Positions 1 through 6,331 of a DNA stretch of 19,170 bases are shown here, piece by piece. The stretch spans positions 1 to 19,170 of the forward strand of contig JABHXI010000017.1 of the NCBI GenBank assembly GCA_018657375.1. The letters run 5' to 3'. This stretch comes from Candidatus Nitrosopumilus sp. (GTDB taxonomy: Archaea; Thermoproteota; Nitrososphaeria; Nitrososphaerales; Nitrosopumilaceae). A program made the position numbers and the translations under genes. Every line of letters begins with the position of its first letter. Within the stretch, counting starts at the first letter, position 1. A model generated the notes under the pieces. It was not told the origin of the DNA. It searched no databases and was given only the letters and a program-made list of their open reading frames with translations.

Positions 1-265
1 AATTTTTTATTGTGTTGTCTAAAATATTTTTTATCTTATCAAATGAATTTGGATTTGTTATTGAACAAAAACTCCATGTTCCATTTTTAATTAATCTGAC
101 TCCAATTCCTTTATTTTCATTATTTTTTATGTATTCGATGTTGTTATTTTCAATTAGTGCTGAATTTTTTATCTGCTGGTCTGCTCTGACATCACAATAC
201 TGTATGTTTTTTTGATCCAGGTATTTTATTATTTTATTCGCAATATCTTGTAGATCTTGGTCCAT
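1..265 (-). CDS. TldD/PmbA-family protease, N-terminal part (cut by window edge)
   Basis: Reading leftward from the ATG at 265 gives 88 codons open to the window edge. The protein begins MDQDLQDIANKIIKYLDQ and then carries a YCDVRAD-like segment (about residues 23-29), an N-N-I-E-Y stretch and a G-I-G-V-R-L-I-K-N-G-T-W-S-F block (about 53-66). This order (Y-x-D-x-R, a strand, then G-x-G-V-R with a Gly-Trp/Phe turn) is the N-terminal signature of TldD/PmbA proteins. That family consists of modulator-of-gyrase metalloproteases which in bacteria mature peptides such as microcin B17 and CcdA; the archaeal substrate is unknown. The metal-binding HExxxH region would lie outside the window, so activity and the TldD-versus-PmbA choice cannot be judged. 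A possible small gene at 302-445 on the same strand lies 36 nt upstream. Confidence 0.75.
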   Translation of the reverse strand, partial: MDQDLQDIANKIIKYLDQKNIQYCDVRADQQIKNSALIENNNIEYIKNNENKGIGVRLIKNGTWSFCSITNPNSFDKIKNILDNTIKN

Positions 266-301
266 GATGGATAATCGTTCTAGTCATTTCTAAATCTTGT
301 A

Positions 302-445
302 CTATTGATGATTGGATATTGCAGGCATGGTAAAGTAATATTCATCCTCGAAGTTAAAATCTGCTGAACTCTTTTTCCTTAAAAATTCAAAATACTGCGT
401 ACAATTTTGATAAAATTCCATATTTTTTCTTATTTCTTGCTGCAT
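302..445 (-). CDS. Possible small protein, 47 aa, unknown
   Basis: An uninterrupted reading frame from ATG (443-445) to TAG (302-304) encodes 47 residues. It begins MQQEIRKNMEFYQNC and ends in an acidic, aromatic tail (FEDEYYFTMP). An in-frame TTG at 464-466 would add seven residues; a stop lies at 482-484. An A/T-rich TATA-like stretch sits 25-30 nt before the ATG. It fills most of the gap between the TldD-like gene and the divergent PIN-ATPase gene and is oriented like tldD, so the two could be co-transcribed. I recognise no family, and A+T-rich DNA produces chance frames of this length, so the call is tentative. Confidence 0.35.
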   Translation of the reverse strand: MQQEIRKNMEFYQNCTQYFEFLRKKSSADFNFEDEYYFTMPAISNHQ

Positions 446-536
446 GCTTATTGTATCTATATTCAAATTTTTTAATGAGAGTTAGCCATTTTGATCTAGA
501 CTGTTTGTTTTCTTTAGCTAAATATATTGAATATTT

Positions 537-542
537 TTTATA
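537..542 (+). promoter_or_regulatory. TATA-like box for the PIN-ATPase gene
   Basis: TTTATA lies about 25 nt before the ATG at 564. With archaeal TATA-to-start spacing, transcription would begin at or next to the ATG, giving a leaderless mRNA. No Shine-Dalgarno-like sequence precedes the start. Confidence 0.4.
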
Positions 543-563
543 CTGAGGTATTGATCAAATTTT

Positions 564-2387
564 ATGACTTCTGTAATAGTTGCTGATACTAGTGTTATAA
601 TTAATGGATATCTTGCTGAACAAATTGAATCTGGTTCTATTAGAAATTCTGAAGTTATAATCCCCCAAGCTGTATTTGATGAACTACAATCTCAAGCTTC
701 TAATCATAAGCAGCAGGGGTTTATTGGATTAGAGCAAATTCAAAAACTAAATAAATTATCTGGTAGTTTTGGGTTAAAAATTATTTTAAAAGGCTCACAT
801 CCTTCCATTGATGATATTAGATTTGCTGCTAGTGGTAGAATTGACGCTTTAATCATTGATATGGCTAAACAAAATAATGCCATTCTTTATACTTCTGATA
901 ATGTACAGCATTTAGTTGCAGCAGCTGAAGATGTACAAACCGTATTTTTAAGACCTAAAATTATATCTGAGACACTTGAATTCTTAAAATTTTTTGATAA
1001 TGACACTATGAGTATACATCTTAAAGAAAACCAATATCCTCTTGGCAAAAAAGGAAAACCTGGTAATTTCTTACTTACTAAAATTGGAGAGGATGTTCTT
1101 TCTAGAGATTATCTAAAAATGATTTCTTCTCAAATATTATCTGCGACAAATATTTCTGATTCTAGTAATATTGAAATTTCTAAAACTGGGGCATCTGTTA
1201 TCCAACATGATGATTATCGTATCGTAATTACTTATCCTCCATTCTCTGAATCATACGAAATAACAATTGTACACCCTACTGTGAACTTATCTCTTGAAGA
1301 TTATACTATTTCTGAGGCACTGATGAATCGCTTGGCTGATAGGGCGGAAGGAATTTTAATTTCTGGTGCTCCTGGCTCTGGAAAAAGCACATTGGCTTCA
1401 GGTTTAGCAAATTTTTATCATAAGCAAGGTAGTGTTGTTAAAACATTTGAGTCTCCTCGTGACTTACAAGTTAATGATGGAATTACACAATATAGTAAAT
1501 TAGATGGAAGTTTTGATAACACTGCTGATATTTTATTATTAGTTCGTCCTGATTATACAATTTTTGACGAAGTGAGAAGAAGAGAGGATTTTACAACTTT
1601 TTCTGATTTACGCCTGACTGGAGTTGGTATGATTGGTGTAATTCATGCTAATTCGCCTTTGGATGCTATTCAAAGATTTATCGGTAAAATCGAACTTGGG
1701 ATCATTCCTAATGTTTTGGATACTGTTGTGTTTGTAAACAATGGTGATATTGAGAAAGTATATGATTTAGAATTAAAAGTAAAAGTTCCTACGGGTATGA
1801 CTGAATCTGATTTAGCTAGGCCTGTAATTGAGATAAGAAATTTTGAAGACAATGTTTTAGAGCATGAAATTTACACTTTTGGAGAAGAAAATGTAATTGT
1901 GCCTGTTGTAAAGCATGGGGAGAAAGCAGGTATTGAAAAATTAGCCGAGGATAAAATTAAAGATTACTTTAAAAAATATGATTCTAATGCACTAGTTGAA
2001 ATTTTATCTGCAAATCGTGTTAAAGTAATTGTAAATGAAGATCGTATTGCATCTATTATTGGTAGAGGTGGAGTTAACATTAATGAAATTGAAAAATTTC
2101 TAAATGTTCACATTGACATTGTAGCTAAAGATTCTGAATTGCTATCATTAACTCCAGATGATGTTTCTTTTACTTTTTCAGAATCAAAAACTGGACTACT
2201 GTTTACCGTTAATAGAGAGTACACTTCCATGTATGTTGATATTCATGCTAATGAAAAATTCTTTGCTACAGTTAGAGTTGGTAAAAAAGGACAAATTAAA
2301 ATTTTAAAACGTTCTGACATTGGAAGAAATTTACTAAACTCTACTAGTTCACAAAATGACATTCAGTTATTTCTTAAAGATTTTTAA
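564..2387 (+). CDS. PIN domain-PilT/VirB11-type ATPase-KH domain protein
   Basis: This 607-aa protein has three parts. An N-terminal PIN nuclease domain (about 1-130) shows the expected acidic residues: D8 in VADTSV, E40 in FDEL, D94 and D99 in RIDALIIDMA, and D112 in ILYTSDN. The central part is a type II/IV secretion-type ATPase with Walker A GAPGSGKST (268-276), a Walker B-like TIFDE (332-336) and a conserved H361 in VIHANS. The C-terminal part holds a KH-like RNA-binding motif IIGRGG (498-503). This architecture is the archaeal 'PilT family predicted ATPase' (COG1855 type). No secretion or pilus genes are adjacent, and the PIN plus KH combination points to RNA processing or ribosome-linked work rather than secretion; that role is inference. 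The ATG at 564 places the PIN Asp at the usual position. The gene is monocistronic and faces an unknown gene on the other strand 37 nt downstream. Confidence 0.88.
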   Translation: MTSVIVADTSVIINGYLAEQIESGSIRNSEVIIPQAVFDELQSQASNHKQQGFIGLEQIQKLNKLSGSFGLKIILKGSHPSIDDIRFAASGRIDALIIDMAKQNNAILYTSDNVQHLVAAAEDVQTVFLRPKIISETLEFLKFFDNDTMSIHLKENQYPLGKKGKPGNFLLTKIGEDVLSRDYLKMISSQILSATNISDSSNIEISKTGASVIQHDDYRIVITYPPFSESYEITIVHPTVNLSLEDYTISEALMNRLADRAEGILISGAPGSGKSTLASGLANFYHKQGSVVKTFESPRDLQVNDGITQYSKLDGSFDNTADILLLVRPDYTIFDEVRRREDFTTFSDLRLTGVGMIGVIHANSPLDAIQRFIGKIELGIIPNVLDTVVFVNNGDIEKVYDLELKVKVPTGMTESDLARPVIEIRNFEDNVLEHEIYTFGEENVIVPVVKHGEKAGIEKLAEDKIKDYFKKYDSNALVEILSANRVKVIVNEDRIASIIGRGGVNINEIEKFLNVHIDIVAKDSELLSLTPDDVSFTFSESKTGLLFTVNREYTSMYVDIHANEKFFATVRVGKKGQIKILKRSDIGRNLLNSTSSQNDIQLFLKDF

Positions 2388-2424
2388 TTTATTCATTTTA
2401 AATATTTGGAACAATATTTCTTAT

Positions 2425-2772
2425 CTATCTCTTTTGTCGTTCTTTGGATATTTTTTTATTTTTTTCTATTCTATCGTTGATGATTCCATAACCTCTAATT
2501 ATTAGTAACAATATTTCCTCTCTTAAGCGACTAAGGTCCATCAAAGCTGAAATATTTTCTTCTTTGGATATTTTTTCGTCAATATGCAGTTCGAGAATTT
2601 TTTTGTACTCTTTATGAAAATTTTCTAGAACTTGTTTCATTTCATTATCTTTTAGGTTAGAAAGTCTAGGAATTGTTCTTTTACGAATTCTTACAAAATC
2701 GGTTCTAAGCTTAGATGTAATTGATGTATCTACTATTCCGTTTTCCGGGAGGTCTAGTATAGTTCCAGTCAT
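2425..2772 (-). CDS. Conserved-looking helical protein, unknown, 115 aa
   Basis: The 115-aa product is highly charged and probably almost all alpha-helical after residue 20, ending in a basic tail (about 102-115, rich in K, R and E). It has no signal peptide, membrane segment or cysteine. I recognise no family. The gene starts 26 nt after the stop of the metal-regulator gene on the same strand, so the two may form an operon. A TATA-like TTTAATT about 30 nt before the ATG could also give it its own leaderless transcript. A GINS-like or DNA-associated role was considered, but no diagnostic motif is visible. Confidence 0.7.
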   Translation of the reverse strand: MTGTILDLPENGIVDTSITSKLRTDFVRIRKRTIPRLSNLKDNEMKQVLENFHKEYKKILELHIDEKISKEENISALMDLSRLREEILLLIIRGYGIINDRIEKNKKISKERQKR

Positions 2773-2798
2773 ACATTAACTGCATCAAAATAGGACAA

Positions 2799-3263
2799 TT
2801 AAATATTTTTAAAATTATCAATAATTTTTGGATTTGCTTTTAGAAAAGTAATGAATTTTCTTAATTGTTTTATCGTTTTAGGATTTAGGTGGTGTTCTAT
2901 TCCTTCTGTGTCTTGATTTGCAGTATCGTAACCTACTCCTAATATTTCAAAAAATTCTAACAATATTCCGTGTTTTTGACGAATCCCTTCTGCTACCTGC
3001 ATTCCTTTTTTTGTAAGATTTATTCCATGGTATTTTTCATATTCTAAGAACCCTCCTTCATCTAATCTTTGTAGCATTTTAGTTACACTTGGAGCACTTA
3101 CATTCATGTATCTTGAAATATCTAATGTGGTTGCATATCCCTTTAGTTCTACCAACTCCCCTATAATTTCTAGATAATCTTCCATTCTAGAACTAGAACG
3201 TGTTTTTTCTACTGCATGTGCTGCCTTGATTGATTCTAGTCTTTTAGAGTTTTTTGACTTCAT
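2799..3263 (-). CDS. MntR/DtxR-family metal-dependent transcriptional regulator
   Basis: The 154-aa protein carries a winged-helix DNA-binding domain (about 28-90, including SAPSVTKMLQRLDEGGFLEYE) and a helical dimerisation/metal domain (about 92-148). It lines up with Bacillus MntR: MEDYLE supplies D29 and E32, KHGILLE supplies H98, and EGIEHHL supplies E120, E123 and H124. This matches the MntR metal-binding set and lacks the C-terminal SH3 domain of DtxR/IdeR, so Mn(II), or Fe/Mn, sensing is favoured. The N-terminus has about 25 extra basic residues relative to MntR; M27 is an alternative start that would give the standard length. A TATA-like ATTATAG lies about 30 nt upstream. No Mn or Fe transporter gene is adjacent; the TauE-type permease at 4991 is the only transporter in the window. 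Family assignment is firm, the metal is inferred. Confidence 0.88.
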   Translation of the reverse strand: MKSKNSKRLESIKAAHAVEKTRSSSRMEDYLEIIGELVELKGYATTLDISRYMNVSAPSVTKMLQRLDEGGFLEYEKYHGINLTKKGMQVAEGIRQKHGILLEFFEILGVGYDTANQDTEGIEHHLNPKTIKQLRKFITFLKANPKIIDNFKNI

Positions 3264-3396
3264 CTGTTCTTTGTTAGTTAATTAAATCTATAATAATTGA
3301 ATGTCTATTGGTACATCTTAGCTATTCTTTGTTGACTTGTGTGTAGCCATTGTTGATCTTTTCACGTTAATTGTTTTTTTTTAAATTTATGTTAGA

Positions 3397-3750
3397 ATGA
3401 CAGATCCTCTAAAGCAACGACTAGCAAATTTACAAAAATTTTCTGATTCTGCCAAGCGCAGAGCAAATTTGTATACTGATATTGCAAAAATAGGTGGTTC
3501 CACTCCTAGTCGATCCCTTGATGTTCTTCAAAAAGCACCCGCACCTGGCAAAAAATTACAAAAAATTGGTTTTTTGATGTTGTGGATACCTGAGCCTACT
3601 GGAGTAACATGCGCAATAGGTGCGCCTATGATAATTGCTGGAAGATACTTGGATAAAAAATACAATAGCTCTACTATTCATGATATTGGACATCATACTA
3701 AAAATAACATTTCCTCAATTGCCGATTTTAAAAATTCTCTAATCTCATAA
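3397..3750 (+). CDS. Unknown protein with one hydrophobic segment, 117 aa
   Basis: The 117-aa product has a charged helical N-terminus (1-30), a Gly/Pro/Lys linker (33-55) and one hydrophobic stretch (about 57-82) broken by WIPEPTG, followed by a basic RYLDKKY segment and a His-containing tail (GHH at 98-100). The hydrophobic stretch could be a membrane anchor or re-entrant loop rather than a signal peptide, since it lies mid-protein. I recognise no family. The gene is divergent from the metal regulator across 133 nt of A/T-rich DNA. The DUF192 gene follows 34 nt downstream on the same strand. Confidence 0.7.
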   Translation: MTDPLKQRLANLQKFSDSAKRRANLYTDIAKIGGSTPSRSLDVLQKAPAPGKKLQKIGFLMLWIPEPTGVTCAIGAPMIIAGRYLDKKYNSSTIHDIGHHTKNNISSIADFKNSLIS

Positions 3751-3784
3751 ATTAATTTTTAAAAGGACTATAACAAATAAATTC

Positions 3785-4279
3785 ATGACAAGTAGATCTC
3801 AGGCATTAATTCCTATTTTCATTGCTGCTGTGATTATCGGCTCTATTGGATTACTTACTTTGCCAAGTGAGATTAAACTACAACAGGTGGAATTTCCTAG
3901 GGGCGTGATTAAAGTCAATGACGTTCCTCTTGAAGTTCAAATTGCCGACACTGAACCCACACGTGTTCGTGGACTAATGTTTCAAGATGAATTACCTTTT
4001 GATCAAGGCATGCTTTTTGTATTCCCTGAATCTGGACTGTATTCTTTATGGATGCTTAATATGCAATTTCCATTAGACATGATTTGGTTTGATAGCGATG
4101 GTGCAGTTATACACATTGAAAAAAACGTTCCGCCATGTGTAATTCCTATTGAAATTGCTGCAGGATGTCCAAGCTTTGTACCTAGTGGTGAGGCCACCTA
4201 TATTCTTGAAGTTACATCTGGTTTTGTTGAAAGATATGATATTACAAAAGATTCTATTCTTGAAATTATTTCCATTTGA
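3785..4279 (+). CDS. DUF192 (COG1430) protein, membrane-anchored
   Basis: The 164-aa protein has an N-terminal hydrophobic segment (about 8-26) that should anchor it in the membrane with the rest outside the cell. A DUF192 domain follows (about 40-160). Family hallmarks are visible in order: VNDVPLEVQIADT, R-x-x-GLMFQ, the GMLFVFP stretch, W-M-L-N-M-x-FPLDMIWF, the IEKNVPPC region, and a terminal YILEV-x-x-G-F. DUF192 proteins are widespread in archaea and bacteria and have no settled biochemical role. C118 sits where the family often has P-C, and C128 could pair with it in a disulfide. It is the first of three same-strand genes for exported or membrane proteins (to 5764), with a gap of 41 nt to the next. 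Confidence 0.88.
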   Translation: MTSRSQALIPIFIAAVIIGSIGLLTLPSEIKLQQVEFPRGVIKVNDVPLEVQIADTEPTRVRGLMFQDELPFDQGMLFVFPESGLYSLWMLNMQFPLDMIWFDSDGAVIHIEKNVPPCVIPIEIAAGCPSFVPSGEATYILEVTSGFVERYDITKDSILEIISI

Positions 4280-4320
4280 TATTGCAAAACCTTATCTTGT
4301 AAGCTATTGACTGATAATTT

Positions 4321-4950
4321 ATGAATAAAATAATTCCTATTTCTATTATTATTATTACGATATCTTTTGCTGCAATTCTTTTAACTCCTGAAAATTCTTC
4401 TATGCCTTCATCCGAAAATCTCTATCAATACGGGTTCACTTTTTATGATATTGAAAAAATAAAAATATCTTTATCTGAACAAAATATTTTCATGTCTATT
4501 CCTACTCCTATAACCGATCATACTATTGAAAATTACTGTGCAATTCATGATGATGTTTTATCTGCCATTAACTACTGCACTACAACTGCCATTCAGGGTC
4601 CAGATGGAAAATCTCTTGGAAATATTAGCATGGGTGGTAGTCCTGATAATCCTATAATGGCCATCGCGTTAGTTGAATCATCTCCGTTTTTAGATTCAAA
4701 ATCTGATGAAATTGGAATTGTTTTTAAAATTATGATTGAAAATTTAGTTTGCGATTGTTGGAATGAGAGACAACCTGGTGGATTTGAATCTGTTGACGCC
4801 TGGATAGGAGCTGCTATGATGAAATATGATGATTCTTCTCATACTGTTCCTCTAAAATCCACAATTACTGGGCTAGGCGATGAAACATTAATTCTTGAGA
4901 TCACGTCTAAAAATAACTCCTACTTATGGACTTTAATTGTTCTAAAGTAA
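4321..4950 (+). CDS. Unknown exported or membrane-anchored protein, 209 aa
   Basis: The product starts with a classic hydrophobic export/anchor segment (MNKIIPISIIIITISFAAIL), followed by a Ser/Pro/Glu-rich linker and a soluble domain of about 170 residues. Four cysteines, C73, C86, C144 and C146, lie in the predicted extracytoplasmic part and could form two disulfides. There is no lipobox Cys after the signal, so a lipoprotein is unlikely. A Gly-Asn/Asp loop (about 96-110) and a C-D-C-W motif are notable. I recognise no family. The gene sits between the DUF192 gene and the TauE/SafE permease gene with short gaps (41 and 40 nt), which suggests a common envelope context. Confidence 0.7.
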   Translation: MNKIIPISIIIITISFAAILLTPENSSMPSSENLYQYGFTFYDIEKIKISLSEQNIFMSIPTPITDHTIENYCAIHDDVLSAINYCTTTAIQGPDGKSLGNISMGGSPDNPIMAIALVESSPFLDSKSDEIGIVFKIMIENLVCDCWNERQPGGFESVDAWIGAAMMKYDDSSHTVPLKSTITGLGDETLILEITSKNNSYLWTLIVLK

Positions 4951-4990
4951 TTTGATTGTGTATTATGAAATTATTTAATTTGAGATTACG

Positions 4991-5764
4991 ATGATTGATC
5001 AATTATGGTTAATTCCTTTGGGATTCGCTGCTGGTATATTGGGATCTATGATTGGCCTTGGGGGTGGGGTAATTATTGTTCCAATTTTAACCTTTTTTGG
5101 TTTTCCGCCTACTGTCGCTGCAAGCAATAGTCTTTTTGCAGCGTTTAGTAACTCTATTGCATCTACAATTTCTTATTCCAAACAAAAAAGAATTGAATAT
5201 TCTTTAGGGATAAAACTCGGATTACTTGCAATTCCTGGAACCATCTTGGGTGCAATAATTTCTACTAACGTTGCCCCCGATATTTTTAAAATTTTATTTG
5301 GATTTATTTTAATTGCTGCTTCTGTTTATATTTTTTTAAGAAAACAAATTGAATCTAGAGATAAAATAATTTCTAAACAATTAATTATTCTTACCATTGG
5401 GATAAGTTTTTTTGCAGGAATTGTTTCATCCTTTTTTGGAATTGGTGGAGGAATTATTTTTGTACCTTTGATGGTGGTTGGGATGGGAATGTCTATGAAA
5501 AAAGCCGCACCCACTTCACAATTAATTTTATTATTTGCATCATTATCTGGAATAATAGTTCATAGTATTTTGGGTCATCCTGATTTCCTTCAATCGGGAT
5601 TTTTAGCTATCGGCTCTTTTTTTGGAGGGTTGGTTGGTGCAAAATTATCTTTAAGTGTAAGGGAGAGAAATTTAAAAATCCTAATATCTGTTGTACTTCT
5701 ATTGGCAGCTGGAAAACTATTCTTTGATTCTTTGAATAACGGTTCTTTTCCTTTATTTTTTTAG
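4991..5764 (+). CDS. TauE/SafE-family sulfite/organosulfur-type exporter
   Basis: The 257-aa product is almost entirely hydrophobic, with about eight predicted membrane helices. It contains the two Gly-rich half-repeats that mark TauE/SafE permeases: GSMIGLGGGVIIVPIL (18-33) and FFGIGGGIIFVPLMV (148-162). The usual A-A-S/T-N-S-type segment (43-48) follows the first repeat, and AAPTSQ (172-177) is its counterpart after the second. Members export sulfite, sulfoacetate or other anions, but substrates are rarely known and none is inferable here. It ends the rightward envelope gene group and is followed by a stem-loop before the convergent hotdog gene. Confidence 0.9.
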   Translation: MIDQLWLIPLGFAAGILGSMIGLGGGVIIVPILTFFGFPPTVAASNSLFAAFSNSIASTISYSKQKRIEYSLGIKLGLLAIPGTILGAIISTNVAPDIFKILFGFILIAASVYIFLRKQIESRDKIISKQLIILTIGISFFAGIVSSFFGIGGGIIFVPLMVVGMGMSMKKAAPTSQLILLFASLSGIIVHSILGHPDFLQSGFLAIGSFFGGLVGAKLSLSVRERNLKILISVVLLLAAGKLFFDSLNNGSFPLFF

Positions 5765-5837
5765 CCTCAGATTATTATTTGCATTTTTATACTAATTTTT
5801 TCATATATAGTGTTCATTAGATTTTTTAATCTGATGG

Positions 5838-5862
5838 CTGAGGAGACAAGTTGGCTCCTTAG
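5838..5862 (+). terminator. Stem-loop between convergent genes, possible terminator
   Basis: CTGAGGAG (5838-5845) pairs with CTCCTTAG (5855-5862) through eight base pairs, one of them G-U, around a nine-base loop. A T-rich run (TATTATTTTATAAAT) follows on the + strand. A second small A/T hairpin (AGATT-TTTT-AATCT, 5819-5832) precedes it. The site lies in the 112-nt gap between the TauE gene (+) and the hotdog gene (-). Archaeal termination mainly needs a T-tract, so the hairpin may instead be a stabilising 3' end structure or chance. Confidence 0.35.
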
Positions 5863-5876
5863 TATTATTTTATAAA

Positions 5877-6329
5877 TTACTGTGTTGGCTCTTTTTTAAT
5901 TCTGTAAATATTTTTTTTTGAAACTACAACTAACTCATTATCTTGTGTACTTGCTTCATAATCTATTGTAATCTTTCCAAATTCTTTGTCTGCATCTTCT
6001 TTTTTTGTAATCGTAAATTTTAATTTTAAGACTTGCTCTGTATAATGTGGTTTTAGAAATCGTGTGTTTCTATTCCCCCATTCTGAATCTCCATCTGTTC
6101 CAAGAAAAACAATGTGATTTCCATAAATTTGCTCTAACCTTGTAAATTCACCTTCCATTCTTGATAAAGTTGCTCTTCCTGAAACCATCTGCTGTTTTTC
6201 TTTTACTTTATTTTCTAGCAATACATTTCTAATTCTTGAAAATTTTAGATATGCTTCTAATTCATTATTTGAAATACTGCATGTGGCATAAAATGACTCT
6301 CCAACTATGAATTCTGAAAATTTTTTCAA
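5877..6329 (-). CDS. MaoC-like hotdog-fold protein
   Basis: The 150-aa protein begins with FSEFIVGESF, the usual opening strand of MaoC/FabZ-like hotdog domains. The central hotdog helix region is followed by MVSGRATLSRMEGEF (48-62), comparable to the V-P-G-M-x-T-L helix of MaoC dehydratases, and then strands at 95-105 and 115-140. The canonical active-site signature (SGD-x-NPxH) is not recognisable: the equivalent stretch reads FSRIRNVLLEN (about 30-40), without the catalytic Asp and His. It may therefore bind acyl-CoA without hydrating it or use other residues. The gene starts 2 nt after the stop of the tandem-SDR gene on the same strand, so the two are almost certainly co-transcribed and probably act on the same acyl substrate. 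The fold call is moderately sure, the activity unknown. Confidence 0.65.
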   Translation of the reverse strand: MKKFSEFIVGESFYATCSISNNELEAYLKFSRIRNVLLENKVKEKQQMVSGRATLSRMEGEFTRLEQIYGNHIVFLGTDGDSEWGNRNTRFLKPHYTEQVLKLKFTITKKEDADKEFGKITIDYEASTQDNELVVVSKKNIYRIKKEPTQ

Positions 6330-6331
6330 TC

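Noticed and set aside
12..215. Rightward frame of 67 codons at the left edge
   Set aside because: It is antisense to the TldD-like N-terminus, whose family motifs are clear on the other strand; the rightward translation is just hydrophobic A/T-derived sequence.
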